The notes below the pieces were generated by a model. The model worked only from the letters and a program-made list of their open reading frames with translations, was not told the DNA's origin and searched no databases. Source: Aspidapion aeneum (lineage: Eukaryota; Arthropoda; Insecta; Coleoptera; Brentidae). From it: 64,000 nucleotides of DNA. The stretch is taken from assembly GCA_963576565.1 (NCBI GenBank), contig OY755046.1, forward strand, positions 66,315,583 through 66,379,582, read 5' to 3'. This document shows, piece by piece, positions 36,001 to 39,090 of the stretch (positions within the stretch are counted from its first letter, which is position 1; every line of letters starts with the position of its first letter). Position numbers and translations under genes: made by a program.

Positions 36001-36329
36001 ATTTTCGTGATTACGTATCAATTATTATGTTTGTTCGCGATTTCGTTTAATAAAAATATACACAGTCCATTGCAGCTATCGTTTTTCTAACTGCGGGCAA
36101 ACATTCTGCGCGCGCAGATCTGCGCATTACTTACTCGTAGTAAAACAATGTGAACATCTGTACTGCGCATCATTGCTATCACTCTCCTCAGCACCGCTTT
36201 CCATCTCGTTCTCGTTGTCATCCTCAGTCACAGAACTGTTCTCACCAGGTTCCTTGCGGTCGGGTTGTGGCGAAGGCCTGTTTTCGGGGAGCTCCGTTGG
36301 AGTTGGGGCCGCCGCACCTCCGGTACGAC
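3825..36329 (-). CDS. Gug: Grunge/Atrophin (RERE-like) transcriptional corepressor, partial gene, 14 exons
   Basis: Overall gene entry; exons are listed separately. Joining the exons 36329-36135, 31785-31627, 30545-30453, 30047-29868, 29708-29139, 29050-28758, 25339-25214, 24831-24699, 18768-18578, 14251-14094, 13995-13544, 10492-10350, 5064-4861 and 4102-3825 gives one open frame of about 1,058 codons. All introns are GT-AG and all phases match. The identification rests on the split zinc finger (CSHCFTT, then SKDW..GGRER.LLCIDC), which is the GATA-type finger of RERE/Atrophin, followed by a long low-complexity Pro/Ser/His-rich tail. In flies this family is a nuclear corepressor that recruits histone deacetylase through ELM2-SANT and works with nuclear receptors; those N-terminal domains are not in the window. 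Introns range from 88 bp to 5.9 kb, and the upstream one exceeds 27 kb. Both ends of the protein are missing. Orthology is strong; exact isoforms are inferred. Confidence 0.88.
4121..4391. other. Intron 13 left part: TACAGGGTGT element end
   Basis: TACAGGGTGT at 4121-4130, 19 bp beyond the Gug exon acceptor, matches the terminus of the TA-flanked element family. The rest holds no gene. The opposite end was not found, probably because of later insertion of the RTE fragment next to it. Confidence 0.4.
4392..4668 (-). mobile_element. RTE-clade LINE 3' fragment, divergent family
   Basis: A minus-strand frame encodes MKSVEMDAIRSMRISRTDHI and then SQLIWYGHVQRMNDERLPKQ and PIGRRKRGRP. This is the post-RT C-terminal segment of RTE LINEs (WYGHVQRM...GRRKRGRP). 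It differs from the main RTE family of this window (shared block DIRTKQLVWYGHVQRMNDER), so it is an older or separate family. It ends in a stop after RPELE. It sits inside Gug intron 13 in the same orientation as the gene. Confidence 0.75.
4861..5064 (-). CDS. Gug: Gug exon: Pro-rich with IKKE motif
   Basis: Acceptor TTTCTAG, donor CAG|GTAAAA, phase 0 in and out, 204 bp (68 codons). The peptide starts VPGYLPPPQSQPLPPMNSGE, contains DNIKKEVDYSRELP (IKKE is psi-K-x-E), then SPAQSHSEKCLTPKTSS and ends TPTPQ. GC content is well above the surrounding intron. No folded domain is seen. Confidence 0.85.
5105..6549 (+). mobile_element. Non-autonomous hAT-like element, copy B
   Basis: Same 1.44-kb element as at 1423, same orientation, ends CATTAACG...CGTTAATG, flanked by a perfect 8-bp duplication GAAAAGCC (5097-5104 and 6550-6557). 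Differences from copy A are scattered single bases. It lies about 40 bp upstream of the Gug exon at 4861-5064. Confidence 0.87.
6652..7481 (+). pseudogene. hAT transposase relic (ZMYM1-like), interrupted
   Basis: CAGTGGCGGCT at 6652 matches common hAT termini. Downstream frames encode GPHRPDLKIYQNF and WLCGCEKR (about 7030-7160). After a frame shift come SATYLNNHIEFSMLGKTDIR (from about 7268), QLNSAYRQNITEHNENLAKN, IIDC-like RLIDCLKFCG and ALRGHDESETG. These are hallmarks of the ZMYM1-like / DUF4371 hAT transposase N-terminal half. The frame is broken at least once and is cut at 7481 by insertion of copy C. No continuation of the catalytic domain was recognised after 8919. Confidence 0.75.
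7482..8918 (-). mobile_element. Non-autonomous hAT-like element, copy C (inverted)
   Basis: The same element as at 1423 but in the opposite orientation: its left end here has GACCAGGAACCGCGG, which is the right end in the other copies. Perfect 8-bp duplication GTGCTACT (7474-7481 and 8919-8926). It is inserted into the hAT transposase relic just after the RGHDES motif. Confidence 0.87.
8919..9261. other. Intronic sequence without gene
   Basis: No coding signal. The segment near 9121-9155 (AGGTCAG..TAACGCTGATT) resembles 6620-6651, and 9205-9250 (CCACGAAAACTTGTTTGATT) resembles 25136-25200, so it consists of weak dispersed repeats. The far side of the interrupted hAT element should start here but was not recognised. 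Confidence 0.35.
9262..10340 (+). pseudogene. RTE-clade LINE, 5'-truncated copy a
   Basis: Begins inside the reverse transcriptase at YVDLQKAYDSIP. It carries the catalytic box LCFADDQIVVAQD (FADD) near 9560 and LNKTEYMCIG, then the C-terminal segment VQRMNDERLPKQ...RRTL ending at 10322. The tail is GAAACCGATAAATATATAT. Lesions include a lost stretch near 9335, a TGA at about 9693-9695 and a TAA near 10050. Same family as the copies at 25670, 34763 and 63430. It is antisense to Gug, and its tail ends about 10 bp inside the donor of the exon at 10350. Confidence 0.88.
10350..10492 (-). CDS. Gug: Gug exon: Ser/Ala/Pro-rich
   Basis: Acceptor TTTAG, donor AAG|GTAAAA, phase 1 in and 0 out, 143 bp. 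The peptide reads GGYPSGYSPASALPPSSQSL, then a Ser/Ala stretch, FIPPPPSHMP and DPLQSLKEVK. The donor departs from GTRAGT because a LINE tail begins about 10 bp into the intron. The DPLQSLKEVK end runs straight into VPGYLPPP of the next exon. Confidence 0.85.
10593..11199 (-). mobile_element. pogo/Tigger-like DNA transposon remnant
   Basis: Terminal repeats CAGTGAAAC (10593) and GTTTCACTG (to 11199) are flanked by TA on both sides (10591-10592, 11200-11201). Internal repeats of the type GTCCG...GGTTA[A/T]TAGAG follow. On the minus strand, 10798-10634 encodes MAPNEKILSLHEKMEVVNVS and then LSSRKIAEKFNIG, the N-terminal psq/CENP-B-like helix-turn-helix of pogo transposases. The DDE domain is missing, so it is an internally deleted copy. 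It lies right next to the foldback element at 11213. Confidence 0.78.
11213..12087. mobile_element. Foldback DNA element with GCGCTATTTTGA subterminal repeats, 9-bp duplication
   Basis: Left end GGCCCTGTAACGAAATAGCG, right end the inverse (CGCTATTTCGTTACAGAGCC). It is flanked by the 9-bp direct repeat CTTATAAAT (11204-11212 and 12088-12096), suggestive of a Mutator-like element. Both sides have tandem 14-16-bp subterminal repeats: AAATAGCGCGT... on the left, ACGCGCTATTTTGA... on the right. Inner arms around TCTCTTTCTAAC and CCCGGGAT (about 11395-11455) are mirrored near 11690-11740, so most of the element can fold on itself. A (CCGAA)n-like patch lies at 11461-11520. No reading frame is present. 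Confidence 0.78.
12088..13303. repeat. Higher-order tandem repeat derived from the foldback element's right end plus flank
   Basis: A 39-bp host sequence (CTTATAAATAGATTTACGTC and onward to CTGTCATT) that first follows the foldback element recurs at 12088, 12425, 12668, 13020 and 13264. The blocks between them, made of ACACGCGCTATTTTGA-type 15-bp repeats and ending in TTCGTTACAGAGCC, are about 337, 243, 352 and 244 bp. Long and short units alternate, and the base after GAGCC alternates C,G,C,G,C, so the real unit is a dimer of about 580-596 bp repeated twice. It lies in Gug intron 11. Confidence 0.9.
13304..13543. other. Intron 11 start, no feature
   Basis: Single-copy-looking AT-rich intron sequence between the repeat block and the GTGAGT donor at 13543. 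Short open frames here run out of the exon and are not coding. Confidence 0.5.
13544..13995 (-). CDS. Gug: Gug exon: Pro/His/Gln-rich with 12-residue tandem repeats
   Basis: Acceptor TTTTACAG, donor GTGAGT, phase 2 in and 1 out, 452 bp. The peptide has PMGHYGFMPPYGG, then four tandem copies of ASPHHQAPQHHP, each encoded by an almost identical 36-bp unit (13664-13807). Further PHHQ/PHLQ degenerate repeats follow, then LKIKQEMPENPPSSTPG. IKQE is a psi-K-x-E site. His/Gln/Pro-rich tracts are characteristic of Atrophins. The high identity of the units at DNA level indicates recent slippage or unequal exchange. The plus-strand Gly/Val-rich frame here is antisense. Confidence 0.88.
13664..13807 (-). 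repeat. Coding minisatellite, 4 x 36 bp
   Basis: The plus-strand word GGTGATGGGG recurs at 13664, 13700, 13736, 13772 and 13808, exactly 36 bp apart, with essentially no divergence between units. Each unit encodes 12 residues (ASPHHQAPQHHP) of the Gug protein, so copy changes keep frame. Shorter degenerate PHHQ/PHLQ units continue towards 13620. Confidence 0.93.
14094..14251 (-). CDS. Gug: Gug exon: charged Arg/Asp segment
   Basis: Acceptor TTCCACAG, donor AT|GTAAGT, phase 0 in and 2 out, 158 bp. The peptide starts VVPPMSQHLPPTSRPPNDMM and continues QYEDDRYRQDKLERPERVDR. The alternating acidic/basic residues recall the Arg-Asp-Glu-rich segments that give RERE its name (inferred). The next intron is only 98 bp. 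Confidence 0.84.
14252..15921. other. Gug intron 9, non-repetitive part
   Basis: 1.67 kb with no convincing gene. It is AT-rich with two GC-richer patches, 15190-15350 and 15660-15780; the latter has two TGACGT-containing words. A short hairpin (TAGCTCCTTAGCGAAGAAGC plus TA) lies at 15296-15317. An enhancer or an old repeat is possible, but nothing in the sequence decides it. Confidence 0.35.
15922..17370 (+). mobile_element. Non-autonomous hAT-like element, copy D
   Basis: Same 1.45-kb element and orientation as at 1423. The 8-bp duplication is TTTAATAC on the left (15914-15921) against TTTGATAC on the right (17371-17378), one mismatch, so this may be a slightly older insertion. Confidence 0.85.
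17371..18577. other. Gug intron 9, right part
   Basis: AT-rich intron with a tiny palindromic insertion at 17864-17929 (listed separately) and two short perfect hairpins, CAAACGAA-TGC-TTCGTTTG at 18365-18383 and GCCTCG-TAG-CGAGGC at 18451-18465, in a GC-richer patch (18290-18470). No coding signal was found on either strand. Confidence 0.4.
17864..17929. mobile_element. Miniature palindromic insertion (about 66 bp) with 10-bp flanking repeat
   Basis: The arms TAGGGTCACTGCAT (17864-17877) and ATGCAGTGACCCTA (17918-17931) are perfect inverse copies, and the inner parts remain roughly complementary, so nearly the whole segment folds. TAGTTCCACT flanks it directly at 17854-17863 and 17930-17939, overlapping the right arm by two bases. 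This looks like a very small foldback or MULE-type miniature element; the superfamily is unproven. Confidence 0.6.
18578..18768 (-). CDS. Gug: Gug exon: Pro/Arg-rich with IKLEP motif
   Basis: Acceptor TTTCCAG, donor GTTAGT, phase 1 in and 0 out, 191 bp. The peptide contains GKPPDQGYPPDRYPNQPRDP, later VIKLEPREEPIELTNP, and ends MQPLNIPQ. IKLE is another psi-K-x-E site. The 443-bp repeat array begins only about 55 bp upstream of its acceptor, leaving very little non-repetitive intron for branch point and polypyrimidine tract. Confidence 0.86.
18823..24523. repeat. Satellite array 1: about 13 units of 443 bp
   Basis: The word ACCCTCAAAAATGTTG recurs about every 440-444 bp (near 19220, 19664, 20107, 20548, 20991, 21420, 21858, 22301, 22744, 23187, 23628, 24068 and 24508). 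The first unit is about 395 bp because a block with the CGGTTAG...CTAACCG hairpin is missing. Units differ by a few percent. Variant units (for example those with TTGTAGTTATTAAC) recur five units apart (21420 and 23628), showing block duplication. The array fills Gug intron 8 from about 55 bp upstream of the 18768 acceptor to the RTE fragment at 24524. Confidence 0.93.
24524..24625 (+). pseudogene. RTE LINE extreme 3' end fragment
   Basis: AGAGGCCTAGATGATGAATT and the following bases match the last ~90 bp of the RTE coding region (RGLDDE..ANRNE) and its GAAACCGAT tail, with several changes including a TAG. It joins directly to the last satellite unit and ends about 75 bp from the donor of the exon at 24699. 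Confidence 0.85.
24699..24831 (-). CDS. Gug: Gug exon next to the 443-bp satellite intron
   Basis: Acceptor TTCATAG, donor GTAAGA, phase 0 in and 1 out. The peptide reads DQPLSFSGMKDQTLLNHLQP and then KHMLNLNKEGKDQIVNMN and HSTYIK. The leftover G joins AC of the next exon to give Asp. The following intron (24698-18769) is nearly all tandem array. Confidence 0.8.
24832..25213. other. Gug intron 7
   Basis: Short AT-rich intron. 25136-25200 (CCACAAAAACTTGTTTGATT) resembles 9205-9250, a weak dispersed repeat. Nothing else is seen. Confidence 0.45.
25214..25339 (-). CDS. Gug: Gug exon: 42-codon phase-0 exon
   Basis: Acceptor TTTTTTGAAG, donor GTAAGT, phase 0 in and out, exactly 42 codons. The peptide starts VTIDKPNVQDNMDSSSEASM and ends NAYNIPNIK. 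It follows directly on the previous exon's IIPK. The whole-codon length means it could be skipped without a frame change, so alternative splicing is possible. No domain is recognised. Confidence 0.78.
25670..26858 (+). pseudogene. RTE-clade LINE copy b, left part
   Basis: Starts in the region before the reverse transcriptase (CDNYRGISVTSTLSRIYGKI near 25770). It has a damaged junction near 25850, then a 229-codon open run from 25917 with YVDLQKAYDSIP, GLKQGCCISPTLF, LCFADDQIVVAQD and YKYLGLKITADGTLD. A one-base shift at about 26587 and further lesions follow. It is cut at 26858 by a TA-flanked MITE and resumes at 28543. The left boundary is approximate. Confidence 0.85.
26861..27087. mobile_element. 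TA-flanked MITE (227 bp) inside RTE copy b
   Basis: TAGTCTAAATTATAC at the left and GTATAATTTGAACTA at the right are imperfect inverted repeats (about 20 bp, few mismatches), with TA on both sides (26859-26860, 27088-27089). The LINE sequence on either side (CAAATGCTA | TACAATGG) becomes continuous when it and the hAT copy next to it are removed. Probably a Tc1/mariner-type MITE. Confidence 0.7.
27090..28534 (+). mobile_element. Non-autonomous hAT-like element, copy E
   Basis: Same element and orientation as at 1423, with a perfect 8-bp duplication GAACTATA (27082-27089 and 28535-28542). The target was the right end of the MITE at 26861, so the order of events was LINE, then MITE, then this element. 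Confidence 0.88.
28543..28722 (+). pseudogene. RTE-clade LINE copy b, right part and tail
   Basis: Resumes the C-terminal coding segment (GRRKRGRPRRSWR..IDSE, RNEWRLG) and ends GAAACCGATAAATATATATA at about 28722, roughly 35 bp from the donor of the Gug exon at 28758. Confidence 0.87.
28758..29050 (-). CDS. Gug: Gug exon with two [IF]KxEL[VI]IPK motifs
   Basis: Acceptor CTTATAG, donor GTAAGC, phase 1 in and 0 out, 293 bp. The peptide starts DIKEREMLIKGSQPSLRHIK and later carries PIKQELVIPK and QFKTELIIPK, two copies of one short motif about 36 residues apart. Both contain a psi-K-x-E sumoylation consensus. The 3' tail of an RTE LINE lies about 35 bp downstream of the donor. Function of the repeated motif is unknown. 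Confidence 0.86.
29139..29708 (-). CDS. Gug: Gug exon: Ser/Asn-rich low-complexity region
   Basis: This is the largest exon, 570 bp. Acceptor TTGTAG, donor GTAAGG, phase 1 in and 1 out. It begins with an acidic segment (TDSDPIEEEPE) and then MSSDQPDQD. A Ser/Asn run follows, encoded by degenerate AAY/AGY triplets near 29530-29580, then Thr/Pro/Asn-rich sequence and VNVAPPSGPHRMFPCAES. Such disordered tracts are typical of Atrophins. The triplet-rich part also leaves an open Leu-rich frame on the plus strand, which is a shadow. Confidence 0.87.
29709..29867. other. Gug intron 4 with TACAGGGTGA motif
   Basis: 159-bp intron. TACAGGGTGA at 29744-29753 matches the start of the TA-flanked element family; a CACCACCCT word follows shortly after. 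At most a small remnant. Confidence 0.35.
29868..30047 (-). CDS. Gug: Gug exon: AT-hook-like and bipartite nuclear localisation signal region
   Basis: Acceptor TTTGACAG, donor GTAACA, phase 1 in and 1 out. The peptide contains VVTPGKKKPGRPEKP, where a GRP core flanked by Lys resembles a weak AT-hook lacking the first Arg. NKRKRTQDK and VRKKRDR follow, separated by an acidic Asp/Glu stretch. The basic clusters look like a nuclear localisation signal, as expected for a nuclear corepressor. DNA binding by the AT-hook-like core is only a guess. Confidence 0.83.
30193..30439. mobile_element. TA-flanked MITE (247 bp) in Gug intron 3
   Basis: Starts CAGGGTGTC after TATA and ends GGCACCCAG before TATA; inverted ends of about 10-12 bp with TA duplications at 30191-30192 and 30440-30441. 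Related by its termini to the ACAGGGTGTCCC elements. It stops about 10 bp before the GT donor of the exon at 30453 and makes up more than half of this 405-bp intron. Confidence 0.65.
30453..30545 (-). CDS. Gug: Gug exon: basic linker
   Basis: Acceptor AATTAG, donor GTAAGT, phase 1 in and 1 out. The peptide reads GKDGKEPNRKQPKRGGTETP and then EPKTPVKNNSS. It is a Lys/Arg-rich, probably disordered segment that could add to a nuclear localisation signal. It has no domain of its own; the assignment rests on phase continuity and on lying between the finger exon and the next basic exon. A short TA-flanked element ends only 10-12 bp downstream of its donor. Confidence 0.8.
30546..31626. other. Gug intron 2
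   Basis: AT-rich, no gene. It contains an 84-bp tandem duplication (about 31363-31446 and 31447-31530; the word AACACAGAGAAATACAAAGG recurs at 31365 and 31449) and a TTACACCCTGTAT word at 30993, a possible element end. Confidence 0.5.
31627..31785 (-). CDS. Gug: Gug exon: second half of GATA zinc finger
   Basis: The acceptor is TTTTTCTGCAG before 31785 and the donor is G|GTATCT after 31627. The phase-1 base from the previous exon completes AAC, giving the junction FTT-N-SKDW. The exon then reads LPGGRERQLLCIDC, the second CxxC knuckle, making a C-x2-C-x18-C-x2-C finger. It continues RAHYRKTNELPPL and ends RMRTRNK. The SKDW / GGRE / LLC.DCR.H pattern is diagnostic of RERE/Atrophin rather than of classical GATA factors. 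A 4.35-kb intron full of nested elements separates the two knuckles. Confidence 0.9.
31898..33091. mobile_element. Element bounded by ACCTTCCTAGC / GCTAGGAAGGT, carrying a nested snap-back MITE
   Basis: ACCTTCCTAGC at 31898 and its exact inverse at 33081-33091 enclose the region. The left end itself forms a hairpin with GGCTAGCGAAGGT (31920-31935). The inner part, about 32050-32100 (GCTCCTAAACCGCTGAACCG), resembles sequences near the ends of many insect transposons. TA microsatellites (32326-32386 and 33036-33080) flank the nested element. No clear target duplication, so boundaries and class are uncertain. Confidence 0.5.
32387..33035. mobile_element. Snap-back (foldback) MITE, arms about 270 bp
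   Basis: The left arm starts CAGTGTGTCCACGTAAGTTG and runs to about 32660. The right arm (about 32760-33035) is its nearly perfect inverse, ending ACGTGGACACACTGTA. The spacer is about 100 bp. It is flanked by TA and inserted into a long (TA)n tract. Transcribed as part of Gug intron 1, it would form a long, nearly perfect RNA hairpin. Confidence 0.9.
33092..34749. other. Gug intron 1, non-repetitive part
   Basis: 1.66 kb without recognised gene. A 20-bp perfect palindrome TCCCGGGAACGTTCCCGGGA lies at 34254-34273, and a related TTCCCGGGAA word at 33293-33302. A plus-strand stretch near 34620-34715 ends in CGGTGAGTA and looks superficially like an exon end, but no protein match is seen. Confidence 0.35.
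34763..35983 (+). pseudogene. RTE-clade LINE, 5'-truncated copy c with 13-bp target duplication
   Basis: Flanked by TAACCTATGGACT at 34750-34762 and 35984-35996, a clear LINE-type duplication. It starts KDMEAEEQAGFRAGRSTSDH and carries most of the reverse transcriptase (LYVDLQKVYDSIP, GLKQGCCISPTLF, LCFADDQIVV) and the C-terminal segment to RRTL with a TATATA tail. Lesions: TAA at about 35186, TAA at about 35690 and a frame shift near 35795. The frames 34775-35188 and 35219-35692 are its two long open parts. Confidence 0.92.
36135..36329 (-). CDS. Gug: Gug exon (first in window): acidic linker and first half of GATA zinc finger
   Basis: The acceptor is ...TTTAACAG before 36329 and the donor is a perfect GTAAGT after 36135. 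The exon enters in phase 1 and leaves one base (A). The peptide runs RTGGAAAPTPTELPENRPSP, then an acidic Glu/Asp/Ser stretch, and ends YRCSHCFTT. The CxxC pair is the first zinc knuckle of the GATA-type finger. The upstream exon(s) with BAH/ELM2/SANT are not visible before 64000, so the preceding intron is longer than 27 kb. An RTE LINE copy ends about 150 bp downstream of the donor. Confidence 0.88.
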
Positions 36330-39090
36330 CTGTTAAATTGCAACGAAAAATGTTGTAGTTAGTTTTTGGAATTTTAACTATTTTTTTGTTTTCTACAACT
36401 GTCTTGGATGATTCTACAAAAATGGTGCTGTGGAGTGGGAATGCATATTTTTCAAACACAGATTGCAAATGAAGCATAGTTTTAGTTATAAGATTTAAAA
36501 TGAAATGTTGTCTTTATGGAGCATTTGAGTTTAATGTATAAAAAAAATTGCAAGTTTATAATTTTTTTTATTACAAAGCAAATACCTCATTCCTCTGGTG
36601 TAGTCCCAGACCAAATATTAAAAACTCAGATTGAAAAAAATATCCTAATAAATAATATTTAACCAAGTCTTAACTATTTATCAAAAAATTGATAAAACTT
36701 AAGTTTGCAGTAATATTTTTGAAAATCCGAATTTACATTTTTTCCGGAAAATTTTACAATTTTAAACGTGCTCCATTTTTAATAACACAATATTTGTGAA
36801 TACCACCGGTTAATTTCTAGAGAAAGAGACGGCCCTGGATATCTAATTTACTTGGGAGGGTGACAAGTTGTGACAGATAATGGCAACTTTAGTTTGGTTT
36901 AAGTTATAGATCTTTTTATTTTCGGCAGAAAATTAGTTTTTTTTAAAGAAATCCAAAAGGAACGCTTCAATTATCATTCCTCTGGTAAGTAAATATTCGA
37001 CTGATATCAATAGTATAATTTAGGTATAGGAACTTTGTTTATATAAAACTTAAGTTAAGTAGTCTAAATAGATTTTGATTTAAATTGGAAAACCATTAAA
37101 AAACTCATTCCTCTGGTACTCATCCCTCTGGAATTTTTATGCAATAATTCCTAATATTCGGGAAAATAAATGTTTCTTAGCTTACACCTAATTAGTTACA
37201 TAAATTTGAAAAAACAAAATTATTTACTGTGCTGTACTGTTATTTAAAGGCAATGACCAAAAATGATATTCAACTTTTGGTAGAATCATCCTTTTGTACT
37301 TTTTTTTTTAAATTAATATGACTGCACTACATGGTGTCCCAAATTCGATGTTTTTGGGGGGTTTAGGGTATTTTAGGGCAGACAGCAAAAAACTGACCGC
37401 CCTGTGCCAAACTCAAATTTTAAGAGAAGTTTAAAGGTCAAAACCGCATCTTGATATAGCAGTCTGTTTTTAAGCTACGGGATGTTTTTGAAAAGTCTGC
37501 ATTTTGGAAGGGGCTCTATAACTTTTTTATTTATAAAAATTTTGTTTTCATGTAAAGAGCTTTATTATATTTTTTTTTCTAGAGGAATTGACAGATATAA
37601 AACGGTTTTTATATATTTTTCTTAGTTTTCGAGATATTGCATAAAGTTATCATTTTTTTTATGGAATGACCCTCTTTTTATTCGTTTTTTAAAATCAGCG
37701 TAAAATTTATTTTCGTGTCACACTCAATATTTAATTTTATAATTTTTTTTGATGTTTTTATATTTTTGTGTTTTTCAATATTTTTTTAATTTCATTATTT
37801 TAAAATGTTGCGCGAAAATGGAATTTCGTAAAAAGAATTGAGATAAAAGTACAGCCAAGTTCTCCAATACAAATTTCAAACACTGCGGTATTTTTATGCT
37901 TATAGAATGTACTAAAGACTTTTGTTAATTGTTTGATTCTTATCTTAAGACTAAACACGTAGTTTTCTTTAGCTTGGTTAAAAAAGTCGTGTACTTTACT
38001 ATTACTATACAAAACAGTTGTAGAAAAAACATATAAACTAGACATACAGATGGTTAAAAAATTCTAATCTACTAAGAACAAAAATTGGAAAAAAAAATGG
38101 TGCACTACTACAAAAATATACAGAGTGAAAACATTTTTGTTTTGCTCCTTAAACTAAAAATGACCACCCTGTATATCTTGGTAGAAAGGTGGCCTAAAAA
38201 AGTATTTTTATTTTTTCATAGAAAATTTTGGGTATAGTCAAATTTTTCTCTTTTACAAAAGGTTTTTAAAAATGTTAAATTCAAACAAAAAAAGAAAATT
38301 AAGTTGAAGGAAAGAATAATAGTTTAAAAAAAGCATTTTTTTAGAAGGCATATTTTTTGTTACTTTGTTTTTCAAGAAAATTTATTTGAAAAAAAATTAT
38401 ATAAAAACATATTTGGTTAGTGACTATCCATAATTAACTAGGTGATTCCAGTAAAAAATATGACCATTACAAGCTGTAAACTGGAATCACCTAAAACAGT
38501 CTACCACAAAAATGTAAAAAAAAACTACAAAAAACATGCAGGTTATGTTAAAAGGTTTACAAATTTTGGCAGAGTATGTACAATAATTATTGTTGTTTTT
38601 GACACATTAAAACAAGGAGTCCAATTTAACATTCTTGATTAAGCAAAATTAAAAGGGACACCCTGTATATTTATATGCATCCAACCAGGTTACAATCTAC
38701 CAAAAATTTTTAATAAAAAAAATTCCAACTATTTCTTCAATTATATACAAAACCATTTTGGTCATAAAACTAAATGGTTAGTTGGACAAAAAAACAGTAC
38801 ATCTATAGTTGTTAGTCCTAAAAAAAAACGAATTTTTGACACATCCTAAAGTCAAAAAGTATATCTGGACATAGGGGTCTCTCGTATATCCGTATATTTT
38901 TCAGATAATTTTGAACATAGGTTGTATAAATTACTATTTTGACACCCAACCTAAAGATATTATTTGATAAGATATCAAAAAATGATTAATAAAATAGTTT
39001 TTTTTATAAATCTTAAGAGCTTTAGGGTCACAATGTCAAAAACATTTTAGTAAATGTCAAATTTTAACAACAGGTATGTATGTATGTAGA
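36330..39090. other. Gug upstream intron, left part
   Basis: 2.8 kb, very AT-rich, no gene. The word CATTCCTCTGGT occurs near 36593, 36976 and 37108, with CATCCCTCTGG at 37124. 37331-37700 is a diverged relative of the left arm of the snap-back element at 59045 (ATGGTGTCCCAAATTCGATG, CTATAACTTTTTTATTTA). Element ends are seen at 38117-38175 (TACAGAGTG...CACCCTGTA) and 38655-38667 (GGGACACCCTGTA). Confidence 0.5.
37331..37700 (+). mobile_element. Diverged arm of an ACAGGGTGTCCC-type foldback element
   Basis: The order of blocks (GGTGTCCCAAATT, GGTTTAGGGTATTTTAGGG, AAAACTGACC, AGCTACGG...TTTTTGAAAAGTCTGC, GAGATATTGCATAAAGTTAT) is the same as in the arm at 59045-59395, with many substitutions. 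The matching right arm was not found, so it is a solo or truncated arm. Confidence 0.65.
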
